The notes: generated from the letters alone by a model not told the origin. A DNA stretch of 64,000 nt from Mycobacterium tilburgii (GCF_902168065.1 NZ_LR655696.1:30082-94081); one strand, 5' to 3'. Positions 21,393 through 31,668 are shown, numbered from the stretch's first letter. Program-made: numbers and translations.

Positions 21393-22043
21393 ATGGGCCG
21401 CAACCACCGGATCACGGACTGGAACCCGGAAGATGCCGCCGCCTGGGAAGCCGGCAACAACAAGATCGCGCGCCGGAATCTGTTTTGCACCATCGCCGGC
21501 GATCACGTCGCGTTCTCGATCTGGACGCTGTGGTCTGTGATGGACTGCGGCAGCCAAGTCACCCTCGGTGTGCTTGGCGGCATGATTCTGGCAGCCGGCC
21601 TGTTGGTAGTCCTGAGCATGGTCGACGACCGACACGGGGGCGCCACGTCGATTGCCCTGGTCAGCTCCGTCGTCGGCTTTCTTGCGCTATTCGTCTTGTC
21701 CTGTACGGGCAACGGCTCGGTGTTCAAACCTGATTCCGTCCGTCTTCGAGGCGCACAGCCGCTCGCTGGACGTCAGTGAGGCCGAGCGCCGGCACTGGTC
21801 ACGGGCGAAGTCGGGATCGCTGATCGGGATCTGCTCGGCGGTCGGGGTACTCGGCGGGTCGTCATCAACCTGGCGCTGCACGAGTCCTACCTGCACAGCG
21901 GCACCGAAACGTCGGCCTACTGCCTGTTTCTGGTGTCCTACCTCGTGGCCGCGACCCTGAACGTGGACGGTGTATGTGCGCCGCCCCGCGGGGGCGCCGA
22001 GCACGCCGGATCCAGCCGTCGACACCGAACCGGCGCGAGTGTA
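21393..22043 (+). pseudogene. narK3: NarK-type nitrate/nitrite transporter, copy 2 (internal deletion, frameshift)
   Basis: The start is normal for a mycobacterial NarK (MGRNHRITDWNPEDAAAWEA, then a first helix HVAFSIWTLWSVM). The sequence then jumps straight to the C-terminal third (GGMILAAGLLVVLSM, GNGSVFK), a deletion of about 250 codons. A frameshift near 21730 moves the end (SVFEAHSRSLDVSEAERRHW, INLALHESYLHSG in further frames). M. tuberculosis NarK3 has about 469 residues. It sits directly upstream of the NnaR-like pseudogene, as in M. tuberculosis. Confidence 0.82.
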
Positions 22044-22122
22044 ATGACAACCGCAACGCGAGCAATGCGTCAGCAATCGCCGGGTAACACCTGCGAAACC
22101 TCGTGGGCATACACAGGTCGTA

Positions 22123-23261
22123 TGGACCGGCCCGACTCGGCGCCGCTTACCGGTTACCGGGTAGCGGTCACGTCGGCGCGCCGTTCCGAAGAGCTGTGCG
22201 CGTTGTTGAGCGGCAGGGCGCCGAGGTGTCCAGCGCGGCCGCGATCAACATGATCGCGTTGCCCAAAGATGAAGAGCTGCTAAGCACCACCGAGGCCGTG
22301 ATCGCGGATCCGCCCTATATTCTGTTGGCCCACACCGGGATCGGGTTTCGCGGCTGGTGGCCGCGGCCGAGGGCTGGGGCCTGTCCAATCAACTGCTCGC
22401 GTCGTTCGCCGATGCACGCGTGCTGGCGCGCGGCCCAAGGGCGACAGTCGCCCTGCGCGCGGTCGGTCTGCACGAGGAGTGGTCACCGAAATCCGAATCC
22501 CAAGAGCTCCTCAGGTATATTCTCGAATCCGGGGTGTCCGGCAAGCGGATTGCGGTCCAGCTGCACGGCGCCGCCGATGCCTGGGACCCGTTCCCGGAAT
22601 TCATCGGCGGGTTGCGCGCCGCAGGTGCCGAGGTGGTCCCCATCCGGGTGTACCGGTGGAAGTCCACCCCGATGGGCGGTAACTTCGACCAACTGGTGAC
22701 CTGGATCGCCCGCCGGCAGTTCGATGCCGTCAGCTTCACCTCGGCGCCCGCTGCCGCGGCGGTGCTGGAACGCAGTCGTGACTTGAACATCGAGGCGCAG
22801 GTGATCGACGCGCTGCGCACCGACGTGCACGCGATGTGCGTTGGCCCGGTGACGGCGCAGCCGTTGCACCGTAAGGGAATTCCGGCCTCCGTGCCCGAAC
22901 GAATGCGGCTGGGTGCGTTGGCCCGGCACATAGCCCAGAAGCTTCCGCTGTAGGTATCAGCACGGTCCGGGCCGCCGGTCACGTGGTGGAGATCCACGGA
23001 AACTGCGTCCTGGTCGACGGTACGGTGCAATCACTGTCAGGATCGGAAATTGCGGTATTGCGCGCACTAGCCCTGCGGCTCGGCGACGTTGTCGCCCGCG
23101 GCGACCTGTTGCGGGTGCTACCCGGCAACAGCAATGAACCGCACGCGGTCGACACCGCGGTGTTGCGTTTGCGAACGGCGTTGGGCGACAAGAACATTGT
23201 AGCGACCTTCGTCAAGCGTGGCTACCGGCTGGCAATCGATGAGCAAGCGTGTGTGTCGTGA
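22123..23261 (+). pseudogene. nnaR: NnaR-like regulator: uroporphyrinogen-III synthase-like domain plus winged helix, frameshifted
   Basis: Orthologue of Rv0260c (381 residues), whose M. smegmatis counterpart NnaR works with GlnR to activate nitrate and nitrite assimilation genes. The start MDRPDSAPLTGYRVAVTSAR is normal. Frameshifts occur near 22215, near 22345 and near 22950. The HemD-like domain (EEWSPKSESQELLRYILES, MCVGPVTAQPL) lies at 22357-22953 and the OmpR-type winged helix (VDGTVQSLSGSEIAVLRAL, VDTAVLRLRTALG) at 22983-23261. The stop at 22953 would separate the two domains. Confidence 0.87.
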
Positions 23262-23853
23262 GCCCGATTCTCGCCGCGCATGGCACCCGCCGCCCCGGCG
23301 GCGTCGCGATGATCGGTGATCTGGCGGCGCAGGTGAGCGGCCTGCTGAACCGGACGGTGCGGGCGGCCTTTGGCGACGTCCTGGGACCCACGCCCAGCGA
23401 GGTGCTGTCCGTCGCCGGCGAGCATCGAGCGATCATGGTGCCGGCGCTCCTCTCCCAAGTGCGCACCGATGTGCCCAATCACGTGGTGGCCAGCGGCCAT
23501 CCGGATGTCGTCGTTACGGCGGCATTGGGGCCGGGCGGTGAGATCGCGCGTATCGTCGTCGATCAACTTGCGCAATCAGGTTGGCGTCCAGGCGACTCGG
23601 TGATACTCGGCGCCGAGGGAACGTTGGACCCGATCGCCCGCACCGACCTGCATACCATCGCCAGGCCGATGGGCTGCTCCAGGAGCCACTCCAGGATGCC
23701 TGTGCCGACATGGTCAGCCGTCCGCTGGGGACGCATCCGCGGCTGTCCCGGCTGATAGCGAACCGGTTTCGGCGCTCGGTGCCGTCGGCCGCCAGGCACC
23801 CGATCCGCCACTACCGGCTGGGCGCGCCGACACGGGTAGTGCTTGATCTTTGA
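23258..23853 (+). pseudogene. Sirohydrochlorin chelatase-like (CbiX/SirB) protein, deletion and frameshift
   Basis: Homologue of Rv0259c (about 247 residues), a CbiX-type chelatase expected to supply sirohaem for nitrite reductase. The GTG at 23258 overlaps the stop of the preceding regulator by four bases. The N-terminal part ILAAHGTRRPGGVAMIGDLA to LDPIARTDL is in one frame; then about 60 codons are missing, including the second half of the metal site, and the end (DGLLQEPL, MVSRPLGTHPRLSRLIANRF) continues in another frame to 23853. Confidence 0.83.
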
Positions 23854-23877
23854 TCGCGCACGAGTGATCCTGGCAAC

Positions 23878-23975
23878 ATGCCCCGTCGCGAAGAGCCATC
23901 GCGTGGGCTCCTGGATCCGGTAGCGAAGTTGTTGCGGTTGCCGTTCGGCACACAGGAATTCATCGATCACATCAT
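23878..23975 (+). pseudogene. Short N-terminal fragment of an unrecognised protein (Rv0258c position)
   Basis: A plus-strand frame MPRREEPSRGLLDPVAKLLR then LPFGTQEFIDHIIIGGP starts 25 bases after the previous gene and is cut off where nirB sequence on the other strand begins. I do not recognise a domain. The place corresponds to Rv0258c in M. tuberculosis. It is likely the 5' stub of a deleted gene. Confidence 0.35.
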
Positions 23976-23978
23976 CAT

Positions 23979-24267
23979 CGGCGGCCCATCGCGTCGCCGA
24001 AGCTCGCGACGTCGACGCCGAGCAGCTTGAGCTTGGTGGACAGATCCACTTCGGGGAACTCCGCGGCACCACCGAGTAGCCGGTCCACGACGACCTCGGC
24101 CGAGGTGTACCCCGGCCCGACCAGGCCGTAGAGCCGGCCCTCGATAGCCGCCACCTCGCCGATGGCGTAGATATCGGGATCGCTTGTCCGACAGGACAGG
24201 TCGGTGAGAACGCCGCCACGCTCGCCGAGGGCCAAGCCCGCGGCCGCGTCCAACTCGTCGCGCGGCC
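23979..24267 (-). pseudogene. nirB: NirB, nitrite reductase large subunit, internal fragment only
   Basis: About 95 codons of the roughly 850 of NirB remain, from the flavoprotein domain: PRDELDAAAGLALGERGGVL, DPDIYAIGEVAAIEGRLYGL, GPGYTSAEVVVDRLL and LSTKLKLLGVDVASFGDAM. Both ends are truncated and abut other broken genes. NirB uses sirohaem and NADH to reduce nitrite to ammonium. The small subunit gene nirD and the downstream cobalamin genes of the M. tuberculosis order are absent, so nitrite assimilation is lost. Confidence 0.85.
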
Positions 24268-24436
24268 GTCGAATTACTCAACTCCGACGTTTCGGAATTG
24301 GACCTGGCCTGCGCCACGGTGCAGCAATCCGGTGCAGTTAATCCGCGGAAAAGATCACCATTCCGATACCCTAGTACGATAGCGATTTTTGCGCGATGTC
24401 GACGATGAGGGCGTCGGCGACCACCACAGATCCTGA
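24268..24436 (+). pseudogene. Rv0250c-like small conserved protein, 3' remnant
   Basis: The plus strand reads VELLNSDVSELDLACATVQQ and, in another frame, LRDVDDEGVGDH before a stop at 24436. These match the last half of Rv0250c (ELLDTDVSELDLE, WRDVDDEGVGGHR), a 97-residue protein of unknown function next to the Sdh1 operon. The 5' half is missing, the remnant abuts the nirB fragment with no spacer, and a frameshift lies in between. The hsp gene (Rv0251c) that should separate them is gone. Confidence 0.7.
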
Positions 24437-24526
24437 CAGTCAAGCCCCCCGAAAATTTGGGGTGCTTCTCTGTGTACCCTTCGACCAACAGCTTCGTTAA
24501 ACAGCCCGTTCGAAGAGGAACACTTG

Positions 24527-25360
24527 ATGAGCGCACCTACGGCGAACCGTCCTGTGTCCGGAGTTTTTTCCCCGAGGCGCGCCAGGATCCAGCAACGCAC
24601 ACTGCGCACCGATCGCTGGTGGATGTCGCCGCTGCGGATCGACCTGGGCTTAGCCGCATTCCTCATCTACGCGACGGCGCGGGCGTTCCAGCAGAACTAC
24701 TTCTTCGTCCCGCAATACCACTACCTGACGCCGTTCTATTCGCCCTGTGTCAGCAAGGCGTGCGGCGAAGCAAGCAACTTCTGGCCCCAGCTCTTTCCGG
24801 ACGTGTGGTGGCTGCCCTATGCTGCCCTGTCACTACCGTTTCTGCTGCTATTCCGGCTGACCTGCTACTACTACCGCGGCGCCTACTACCGCACGGTCTG
24901 GCAGTCACCCAGCGCCTGCACCGTCGCCGAGCCCCGGGTGCACTACACCGGCGAGACTAGGTTCCCGCTAATCATCCAGAACACGCACCGGTACTTCTTC
25001 TACATCGCCGGCATCATCTCGATCACCAACACCTACGACGTGATAGTCGCCTTCCACTCCGACGCGCCGGACTCGCCGGGCGGATTCGGGTGCGGGCTGG
25101 GCAACCTGATCCTGCTCGGCAACGTCATTATGCTGTGGATCTACACCCTGTCCTGCCATTCGTGCCGGCACGTGACCGGCGGCCGGCTCAAGCATTTTTC
25201 CAAGCACCCTGTGCGGTATTGGATTTGGACTCAGGTCAGCGCTATCAACACCCGGCACAAGCTGTTCGCCTGGATCACGCTAGGCACCCTGATGGTCACC
25301 GATTTCTACGTCGCGCTGGTGGCCAGCGGCGCTATTCACGACCCGAGGTTTGTTGGCTGA
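24527..25360 (+). CDS. sdhC: Succinate dehydrogenase (Sdh1) membrane anchor subunit, Rv0249c-like
   Basis: Membrane subunit of the Sdh1 succinate dehydrogenase, which passes electrons to menaquinone. It has 277 residues with about five hydrophobic helices, including YFFYIAGIISITNTYDVIVA, LILLGNVIMLWIYTLS and LFAWITLGTLMVTDFYVAL. His residues near helix ends (CHSCRH, NTRHKL) are candidate haem or quinone ligands, by family analogy. The ATG at 24527 follows AGAGGAA by seven bases; a TTG one codon upstream is less likely. First gene of a three-gene operon. Confidence 0.9.
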   Translation: MSAPTANRPVSGVFSPRRARIQQRTLRTDRWWMSPLRIDLGLAAFLIYATARAFQQNYFFVPQYHYLTPFYSPCVSKACGEASNFWPQLFPDVWWLPYAALSLPFLLLFRLTCYYYRGAYYRTVWQSPSACTVAEPRVHYTGETRFPLIIQNTHRYFFYIAGIISITNTYDVIVAFHSDAPDSPGGFGCGLGNLILLGNVIMLWIYTLSCHSCRHVTGGRLKHFSKHPVRYWIWTQVSAINTRHKLFAWITLGTLMVTDFYVALVASGAIHDPRFVG

Positions 25361-25404
25361 ATCGCCATTTCACAGAAAACCCGAATTTAGCTAGCGAGGG
25401 ATTT

Positions 25405-27333
25405 ATGGCTGAGGTCGAGCGGCACTCCTACGACGTCGTCGTGATCGGTGCCGGCGGCGCTGGTTTGCGCGCGGTCATCGAAGCGCGCGAACGCAGCCTG
25501 CGAGTCGCCGTGGTGACCAAGTCACTGTTCGGTAAGGCCCACACGGTGATGGCCGAGGGCGGCTGCGCCGCGTCGATGGGCAACACCAACCCCAAGGACA
25601 ACTGGCAAACCCACTTCGGCGACACCATGCGCGGGGGCAAGTTCCTCAACAGCTGGCGGATGGCCGAACTGCACGCCAAAGAGGCACCGGACCGGGTCTG
25701 GGAGCTGGAGACCTACGGCGCGCTCTTTGATCGCCTCAAAGACGGCAAGATCAGCCAGCGCAACTTCGGTGGGCACACTTACCCGCGACTTGCCCACGTC
25801 GGTGACCGCACCGGCCTGGAGCTGATCCGCACCATGCAGCAGAAGATCGTCTCGCTGCAGCAGGAGGACTTCGCGGAGCTCGGCGACTACGAGGCGCGCA
25901 TCAAGGTGTTCGCCGAGTGCGCCATCACCGAGCTGATCAAGGACGGTGACGCGATCGCCGGGGCCTTCGGCTACTGGCGGGAAAGCGGGCGGTTCGTCGT
26001 GTTCGAGGCGCCGGCGGTGGTGCTGGCCACGGGCGGCATCGGCAAATCCTTTAAGGTGACCTCTAACTCCTGGGAGTACACTGGCGACGGCCATGCCCTG
26101 GCGCTGCGCGCCGGCGCGACGCTGATCAACATGGAGTTCATCCAGTTCCACCCGACGGGCATGGTGTGGCCGCCGAGTGTGAAAGGCATCCTGGTCACCG
26201 AGGGTGTGCGCGGCGACGGCGGAGTGCTGAAGAACTCCGACAGCAAGCGCTTCATGTTCGACTACATCCCGCCGGTGTTCAAGGGTCAGTACGCCGAATC
26301 CGAGCAAGAGGCCGACCAGTGGCTCAAGGACAACGACTCAGCCCGCCGCACCCCGGACCTGCTGCCCCGCGATGAAGTCGCGCGCGCGATCAACTCAGAG
26401 GTCAAGTCGGGCCGCGGCACACCGCACGGTGGTGTCTACCTCGACATCGCCTCCCGGTTGACGCCCGACGAGATCAAGCGGCGGCTGCCGTCGATGTACC
26501 ACCAGTTCATGGAGCTGGCCGGTGTCGACATCACCAAGGAGCCCATGGAGGTCGGGCCGACCTGCCACTACGTGATGGGCGGTGTCGAGGTCGACCCTGA
26601 TACCGGCGCGGCCAAAGTCGCCGGCCTGTTCGCCGCGGGCGAGTGTTCCGGCGGCATGCACGGCTCCAACCGGCTCGGCGGCAACTCGCTGTCGGACCTG
26701 CTGGTCTTCGGGCGGCGCGCCGGACTCGGCGCCGCCGACTACGCCCGCAGCCTGGCCAGCCGGCCGTCGGTCAGCGAAGCTGCCATCGAGGCCGCGGCGC
26801 GACGGGCACTGGCCCCGTTCGAGGGACCGGCCGACGGCGCCACCCCCGAGAACCCGTACACGCTGCAGCTGGACCTGCAGCAATCGATGAACGACCTGGT
26901 CGGCATCATACGCAAGCCGGAGGAAATCACCGAGGCGCTGGACCGGTTGGCCAAACTCCGCGAGCGGTTTAAGAACATCAAGGTCGAGGGCAACCGGCAG
27001 TACAACCCGGGCTGGAACCTGGCCATCGATCTGCGCAACATGCTGCTGGTGAGCGAATGCATCGCGAAGGCGGCGCTGGAACGCACCGAGAGCCGCGGCG
27101 GACACACCCGCGAAGACCACCCCGGAATGGACTCGCAGTGGCGCAAGGTCCTGCTGGTGTGCCGGGCCACCAACGGCGACGACGTCATCCCGGAGATCAC
27201 CATCACCCGCGAAGATCAGGTGCCCATGCGCCCGGACCTCATGGAGCTGTTCGAACTCTCGGAGCTCCAGAAATACTTCACCGAAGAAGAGCTGGCCGGT
27301 CACCCAGGACGCACCACGAGGACGGAGAGCTAA
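25405..27333 (+). CDS. sdhA: Succinate dehydrogenase (Sdh1) flavoprotein subunit, Rv0248c-like
   Basis: Catalytic flavoprotein that oxidises succinate to fumarate. It has 642 residues (M. tuberculosis 646). The FAD-binding motif VVVIGAGGAGLRAV is at residues 11-24, and the His of KAHTVMAEGG (residue 46) fits the site of covalent FAD attachment. Substrate-site segments QFHPTGMVWP and GGNSLSDLLVFGRRAG are intact. The start at 25405 (MAEVERHSYD) is 44 bases after sdhC and begins the conserved region. The stop overlaps the sdhB start (TAATG). Confidence 0.95.
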   Translation: MAEVERHSYDVVVIGAGGAGLRAVIEARERSLRVAVVTKSLFGKAHTVMAEGGCAASMGNTNPKDNWQTHFGDTMRGGKFLNSWRMAELHAKEAPDRVWELETYGALFDRLKDGKISQRNFGGHTYPRLAHVGDRTGLELIRTMQQKIVSLQQEDFAELGDYEARIKVFAECAITELIKDGDAIAGAFGYWRESGRFVVFEAPAVVLATGGIGKSFKVTSNSWEYTGDGHALALRAGATLINMEFIQFHPTGMVWPPSVKGILVTEGVRGDGGVLKNSDSKRFMFDYIPPVFKGQYAESEQEADQWLKDNDSARRTPDLLPRDEVARAINSEVKSGRGTPHGGVYLDIASRLTPDEIKRRLPSMYHQFMELAGVDITKEPMEVGPTCHYVMGGVEVDPDTGAAKVAGLFAAGECSGGMHGSNRLGGNSLSDLLVFGRRAGLGAADYARSLASRPSVSEAAIEAAARRALAPFEGPADGATPENPYTLQLDLQQSMNDLVGIIRKPEEITEALDRLAKLRERFKNIKVEGNRQYNPGWNLAIDLRNMLLVSECIAKAALERTESRGGHTREDHPGMDSQWRKVLLVCRATNGDDVIPEITITREDQVPMRPDLMELFELSELQKYFTEEELAGHPGRTTRTES

Positions 27334-28079
27334 TGAGCTACAACGCAACGATGCGGGTGTGGCGCGGCGACGACACCGACGGCGCGCTGGAGAACTTCAC
27401 CGTCGAGGTCAACGAGGGCGAGGTGGTGCTCGACATCATCCATCGCCTGCAGCAGACGCAGACACCCGACCTTGCGGTACGGTGGAACTGCAAGGCGGGC
27501 AAGTGCGGATCCTGCTCGGCCGAGATCAACGGCACGCCGCGGCTGATGTGTATGACCCGGATATCGTCCTTCGCCGAGGACGAGGTCGTGACGGTCACGC
27601 CGCTACGGACCTTCCCGGTGATTCGCGACCTGGTCACCGACGTCTCGTTCAACTACGAGAAGGCCAGGGAGATCCCGTCTTTCGCGCCCCCCAAGGAGCT
27701 GCAACCCGGCGAGTATCGGATGGCCCAGGCCGACGTGCAGCGCTCGCAGGAGTTCCGCAAGTGCATCGAGTGCTTCCTGTGCCAGAACGTCTGCCACGTG
27801 GTGCGTGACCACGAGGAGAACAAGAAGTCGTTCGCCGGGCCGCGATTCCTGATGCGCATCGCCGAACTCGAGATGCACCCGTTGGACACCCGGGACCGTT
27901 GCAATGAGGCGCAGGGACGGCATGGTCTGGGCTTCTGCAACATCACCAAATGCTGCACCGAGGTGTGCCCCGAACACATCAAGATCACCGACAACGCGCT
28001 GATCCCGATGAAAGAGCGTGTGGCCGACCGCAAGTACGACCCGATCGTCTGGGTGGGCAACAAGCTGTTCCGCCGCTAG
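27333..28079 (+). CDS. sdhB: Succinate dehydrogenase (Sdh1) iron-sulfur subunit, Rv0247c-like
   Basis: Iron-sulfur subunit that carries electrons from FAD to the membrane anchor. It has 248 residues, the same as M. tuberculosis. The N-terminal 2Fe-2S site is CKAGKCGSCSAEI plus the Cys of LMCMTR; C-terminal clusters use CIECFLCQNVC and CCTEVCPEHI. The ATG at 27333 overlaps the sdhA stop by one base. A complete sdhC-sdhA-sdhB set in a decaying region points to continued use of this respiratory entry point. Confidence 0.95.
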   Translation: MSYNATMRVWRGDDTDGALENFTVEVNEGEVVLDIIHRLQQTQTPDLAVRWNCKAGKCGSCSAEINGTPRLMCMTRISSFAEDEVVTVTPLRTFPVIRDLVTDVSFNYEKAREIPSFAPPKELQPGEYRMAQADVQRSQEFRKCIECFLCQNVCHVVRDHEENKKSFAGPRFLMRIAELEMHPLDTRDRCNEAQGRHGLGFCNITKCCTEVCPEHIKITDNALIPMKERVADRKYDPIVWVGNKLFRR

Positions 28080-28109
28080 CCGACGGCGAAACTCGGACGC
28101 CGACGGGCG

Positions 28110-28607
<498 letters not shown>

Positions 28608-29620
28608 TCACTCGCCCCTTGCCGCCGACGACAAATTCGCTCGTCCGAGATTACCCGCCGAGTATCCGTGCTCCTCGGCGACGTCGGGATGGGCGCGCAA
28701 TCTGCTTTTCTGCTTTTCCAGGCGTTGCGGCCGTAGACGGCGAAGATCGGATCGGACGGCTTGTGCGCCGGATTCCAAGACCGATCGGCGCGCGGCGAGT
28801 TCGGGCGGCAGCGACAGCACCGGCAGTTACACGTCAAGCCGGGGATTGAAAAAGATAGGGCACCGAGATGCGCTCGCTCGTTTGCCCGTCTAGGTTGACC
28901 CGGTTCGGTGGCACGCAGGTAGCCGCTGGTCGCGACCTCCAGAAGTTAGCCGATGTTCACGATAAACGCACCGTCCAGTGGCGCCATGTAGACCCATTCG
29001 CCGGCCCGATCATCGGGTGCCGGACGCCGCCGCACCTGCAACTCCCGGCTGCCCGTCTCGGCGAGCAGCCGCACGGGCGGGATAGCCGGATGACCTTGAT
29101 CAAGGTAGCCGGCGTCTCGGCGAAGGCGTCGTCGAAGACCTCCGGCAGACTGCCCAGAGATGCCGCCCAATGCCGGAACAAGGTGCGGGCCACCCGGGGG
29201 CGACATCCCACTCCGCGATGAGACCCGGGAACTCTGGCAGCGCGGCCGGCCATTGGTTGGGGCCCTGCAGCCAGAGCAGCCAGAGGTAGTCCGGGCTTGC
29301 CGGGCCCGCCGATGGCGGGACGTTCGGGCCCGATATCAATCTGCTCGCGCCAATCCACTTCGCCGAGCGTCCTCTCGCCACCCATCCGGGTGTAGCCGCG
29401 GAAATGCGGGCTGCGCACCATGGCGACGGCGTCCTTGTCGGCATCGGGCAGCGCGAACAAACGCCGGGCCGCCCCGAGCAGCCGGGCGATCAGCGTCTCG
29501 GGTACGCCGTGGCCGGTCAGGTAGAAGAACCCCACCTCGTGCGCGGCCTCGCGCAGGCCTTCCCGCAGCTGCTCGGCACCGGCCCGCAAATCCACCACCG
29601 GTACCGCGGTGGTGGATTTG
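28608..29620 (-). pseudogene. 2-oxoglutarate/Fe(II)-dependent oxygenase (isopenicillin-N-synthase-like), frameshifted
   Basis: Remnant of a non-haem iron dioxygenase of the IPNS/2OG-Fe(II) family. The start VPVVDLRAGAEQLREGLREA then VGFFYLTGHGVP is typical. Later pieces fall in different frames: DYLWLLWLQGPNQWPAALPE, FRHWAASLGSLPEVFDDAF, ATLIKVIR, APLDGAFIVNIG and near the end SDPIFAVYGRNAWKSR and RAHPDVAEEHG. The HxD iron ligands could not be found in a readable frame and the segment that should hold them seems deleted. M. tuberculosis has no gene here. Confidence 0.75.
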
Positions 29621-29626
29621 CGGGCC
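29581..29626. repeat. Perfect 19-base inverted repeat at the 5' end of the oxygenase pseudogene
   Basis: Arms 29581-29599 (GGCCCGCAAATCCACCACC) and 29608-29626 are exact reverse complements around an 8-base loop. One arm is the coding sequence for VVDLRA at the start of the oxygenase gene; the other is an inverted copy immediately upstream. It looks like a palindromic duplication made during decay rather than a terminator, since no T-run follows and it lies at a gene start. Confidence 0.8.
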
Positions 29627-29774
29627 CGTCACGTGTCCATTATCGCCGCAGTTAGACGAGCCTTCGACGCCTAAGCGGTGCTTGCCAACCGGTTGGTTAA
29701 TTAGACAATGAAATCTCGGTCACAGTCTCTTGCGCGAATCTAACGGCGCGGGATATTTTAGCGGTGTTACTGGT

Positions 29775-29796
29775 GGGTAACTTAGTCTAAGTACCC
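29775..29796. promoter_or_regulatory. Palindromic operator-like site upstream of fadE5
   Basis: ACTTAGTCTAAGT (29780-29792) is a perfect 13-base palindrome, extended by GGGTA on the left and TACCC on the right with one extra base. It lies about 40-60 bases before the fadE5 start in an AT-rich promoter region, the place expected for a TetR-family repressor. The cognate regulator is not identified. Confidence 0.55.
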
Positions 29797-29832
29797 AACC
29801 GCATGTGGCGTTCTCAATGAGGAGGAAATAGA

Positions 29833-31668
29833 GTGAGCCACTACAAGAGCAACGTCCGCGACCAGGTATTCAACCTCTTCGAGGTGCTGGGCGTTGACAA
29901 GGCGCTAGGCCAAGGCGAGTACACCGACCTCGATGTCGAGACCGCCACCGAAATGTTGAACGAGATCAGCCGGCTGGCTGAGGGGCCGATCGCGGAGACG
30001 TTCGTCGAGGGTGACCGCAATCCCCCGGTGTTCGACCCCGAGACCCACTCGGCGACCTTGCCGGAGGCATTCAAAAAGTCTGTTTACGCCGTTCAAGAGG
30101 GCGGCTGGGACAAGGTCGGCCTCGACGAGGCCCTGGGCGGTGTGCCCGCCCCCAAGGCGCTGCTATGGGCGCTGCACGAGCACATCCTCGGCGCCAACCC
30201 GGCCGTGTGGATGTACGCCGGCGGTGCCGGATTCGCCAACATCCTGTACCACCTCGGCACCGAGGAGCAGAAGAAGTGGGCCGTCCTGGCCGCCGAGCGC
30301 GGGTGGGGCTCCACGATGGTGCTGACCGAGCCGGACGCCGGTTCGGACGTCGGCGCCGGCCGCACCAAGGCGGTGCAGCAGGAAGACGGTTCCTGGCACA
30401 TCGAGGGCGTCAAGAGGTTCATTACCTCGGCCGACTCGGGTGACCTGTTCGAGAACATCTTCCACCTGGTGCTGGCCCGCCCGGAGGGCGCCGGCCCCGG
30501 CACCAAGGGGCTGTCGCTGTTCTTTGTGCCCAAGTTTCTGTTCGACTTCGAGACCGGGGAAATCGGCGAGCGCAACGGCGCCTTCGTCACCAACGTCGAG
30601 CACAAGATGGGTCTCAAGGTCTCCGCGACCTGCGAGCTCTCCTTCGGTCAGCACGGCGTGCCCGCGAAGGGCTGGCTGGTCGGCGAGGTGCACAACGGCA
30701 TCGCGCAGATGTTCGAGGTCATCGAGCAGGCCCGCATGATGGTCGGCACCAAGGCGATCGCCACGCTGTCGACCGGTTACCTGAACGCGCTGGCCTACGC
30801 CAAGGAGCGGGTGCAGGGCGCCGACATGACCCAGATGACCGACAAGACCGCACCGCGGGTGACCATCACGCATCATCCCGACGTGCGCCGGTCGCTGATA
30901 ACCCAGAAGGCCTACGCCGAGGGGCTGCGCGCGCTGTACCTGTTCACCTCCACCTACCAGGACGCGGCGGTCGCGGAGGCGATCCACGGCGTGGACGCCG
31001 ACCTGGCGGTCCGGGTCAACGACCTGATGCTGCCCGTCGTCAAGGGTGTCGGGTCCGAGCAGGCCTACGCGAAGCTGACCGAGAGCATGCAGACCTACGG
31101 TGGCTCCGGCTTCCTGCAGGACTACCCGATCGAGCAGTACATCCGGGACGCGAAGATCGACTCGCTCTACGAGGGCACCACGGCCATTCAGGCGCAGGAC
31201 TTCTTCTTCCGCAAGATCGTCCGTGACAAGGGTGTGGCCCTGGCGCACGTGTCGGAGCAGATCCAGCAGTTCGTCGACAGCGAGTCCGGCAACGGGCGGC
31301 TGAAGACCGAGCGGGAGCACCTGGCCAAGGCGTTGGCCGACGTCCAGGGCATGGCGAGCACGCTGACCGGCTACCTGATGGCCGCGCAGGAAGACGTCAC
31401 CAGCCTCTACAAGGTGGGCCTGGGCTCGGTGCGCTTCCTGATGAGCGTCGGTGACCTGGTCATCGGCTGGCTGTTGCAGCGTCAGGCGGCGGTAGCCGTG
31501 GCGGCGCTCGACGCTGGTGCCAGTGGCGCCGAGCGGTCCTTCTACGAGGGCAAGATCGCGGTCGCGTCGTTCTTCGCGAAGAACTTCCTGCCGCTGTTGG
31601 CCAGCACTCGCGAGGTGCTCGAGACGCTGGACAACGAGATCATGGAGCTGGACGAGGCGGCCTTCTAA
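29833..31668 (+). CDS. fadE5: FadE5, long-chain acyl-CoA dehydrogenase
   Basis: FAD-dependent dehydrogenase for the first step of beta-oxidation; the mycobacterial enzyme acts on long-chain acyl-CoA. It has 611 residues, the same as M. tuberculosis. The GTG start at 29833 ([20 protein letters not shown]) follows GAGGAG by a few bases. FAD-site segments [19 protein letters not shown] and [20 protein letters not shown] are intact, and the Glu of YEGTT near residue 446 fits the catalytic base. It ends at a strong double terminator. FadE4 and FadE6 in this window are dead. Confidence 0.97.
   Translation: MSHYKSNVRDQVFNLFEVLGVDKALGQGEYTDLDVETATEMLNEISRLAEGPIAETFVEGDRNPPVFDPETHSATLPEAFKKSVYAVQEGGWDKVGLDEALGGVPAPKALLWALHEHILGANPAVWMYAGGAGFANILYHLGTEEQKKWAVLAAERGWGSTMVLTEPDAGSDVGAGRTKAVQQEDGSWHIEGVKRFITSADSGDLFENIFHLVLARPEGAGPGTKGLSLFFVPKFLFDFETGEIGERNGAFVTNVEHKMGLKVSATCELSFGQHGVPAKGWLVGEVHNGIAQMFEVIEQARMMVGTKAIATLSTGYLNALAYAKERVQGADMTQMTDKTAPRVTITHHPDVRRSLITQKAYAEGLRALYLFTSTYQDAAVAEAIHGVDADLAVRVNDLMLPVVKGVGSEQAYAKLTESMQTYGGSGFLQDYPIEQYIRDAKIDSLYEGTTAIQAQDFFFRKIVRDKGVALAHVSEQIQQFVDSESGNGRLKTEREHLAKALADVQGMASTLTGYLMAAQEDVTSLYKVGLGSVRFLMSVGDLVIGWLLQRQAAVAVAALDAGASGAERSFYEGKIAVASFFAKNFLPLLASTREVLETLDNEIMELDEAAF

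Noticed and set aside
25522..27348. Long minus-strand frames opposite sdhA
   Set aside because: Shadows produced by codon bias; sdhA on the plus strand is complete and conserved.
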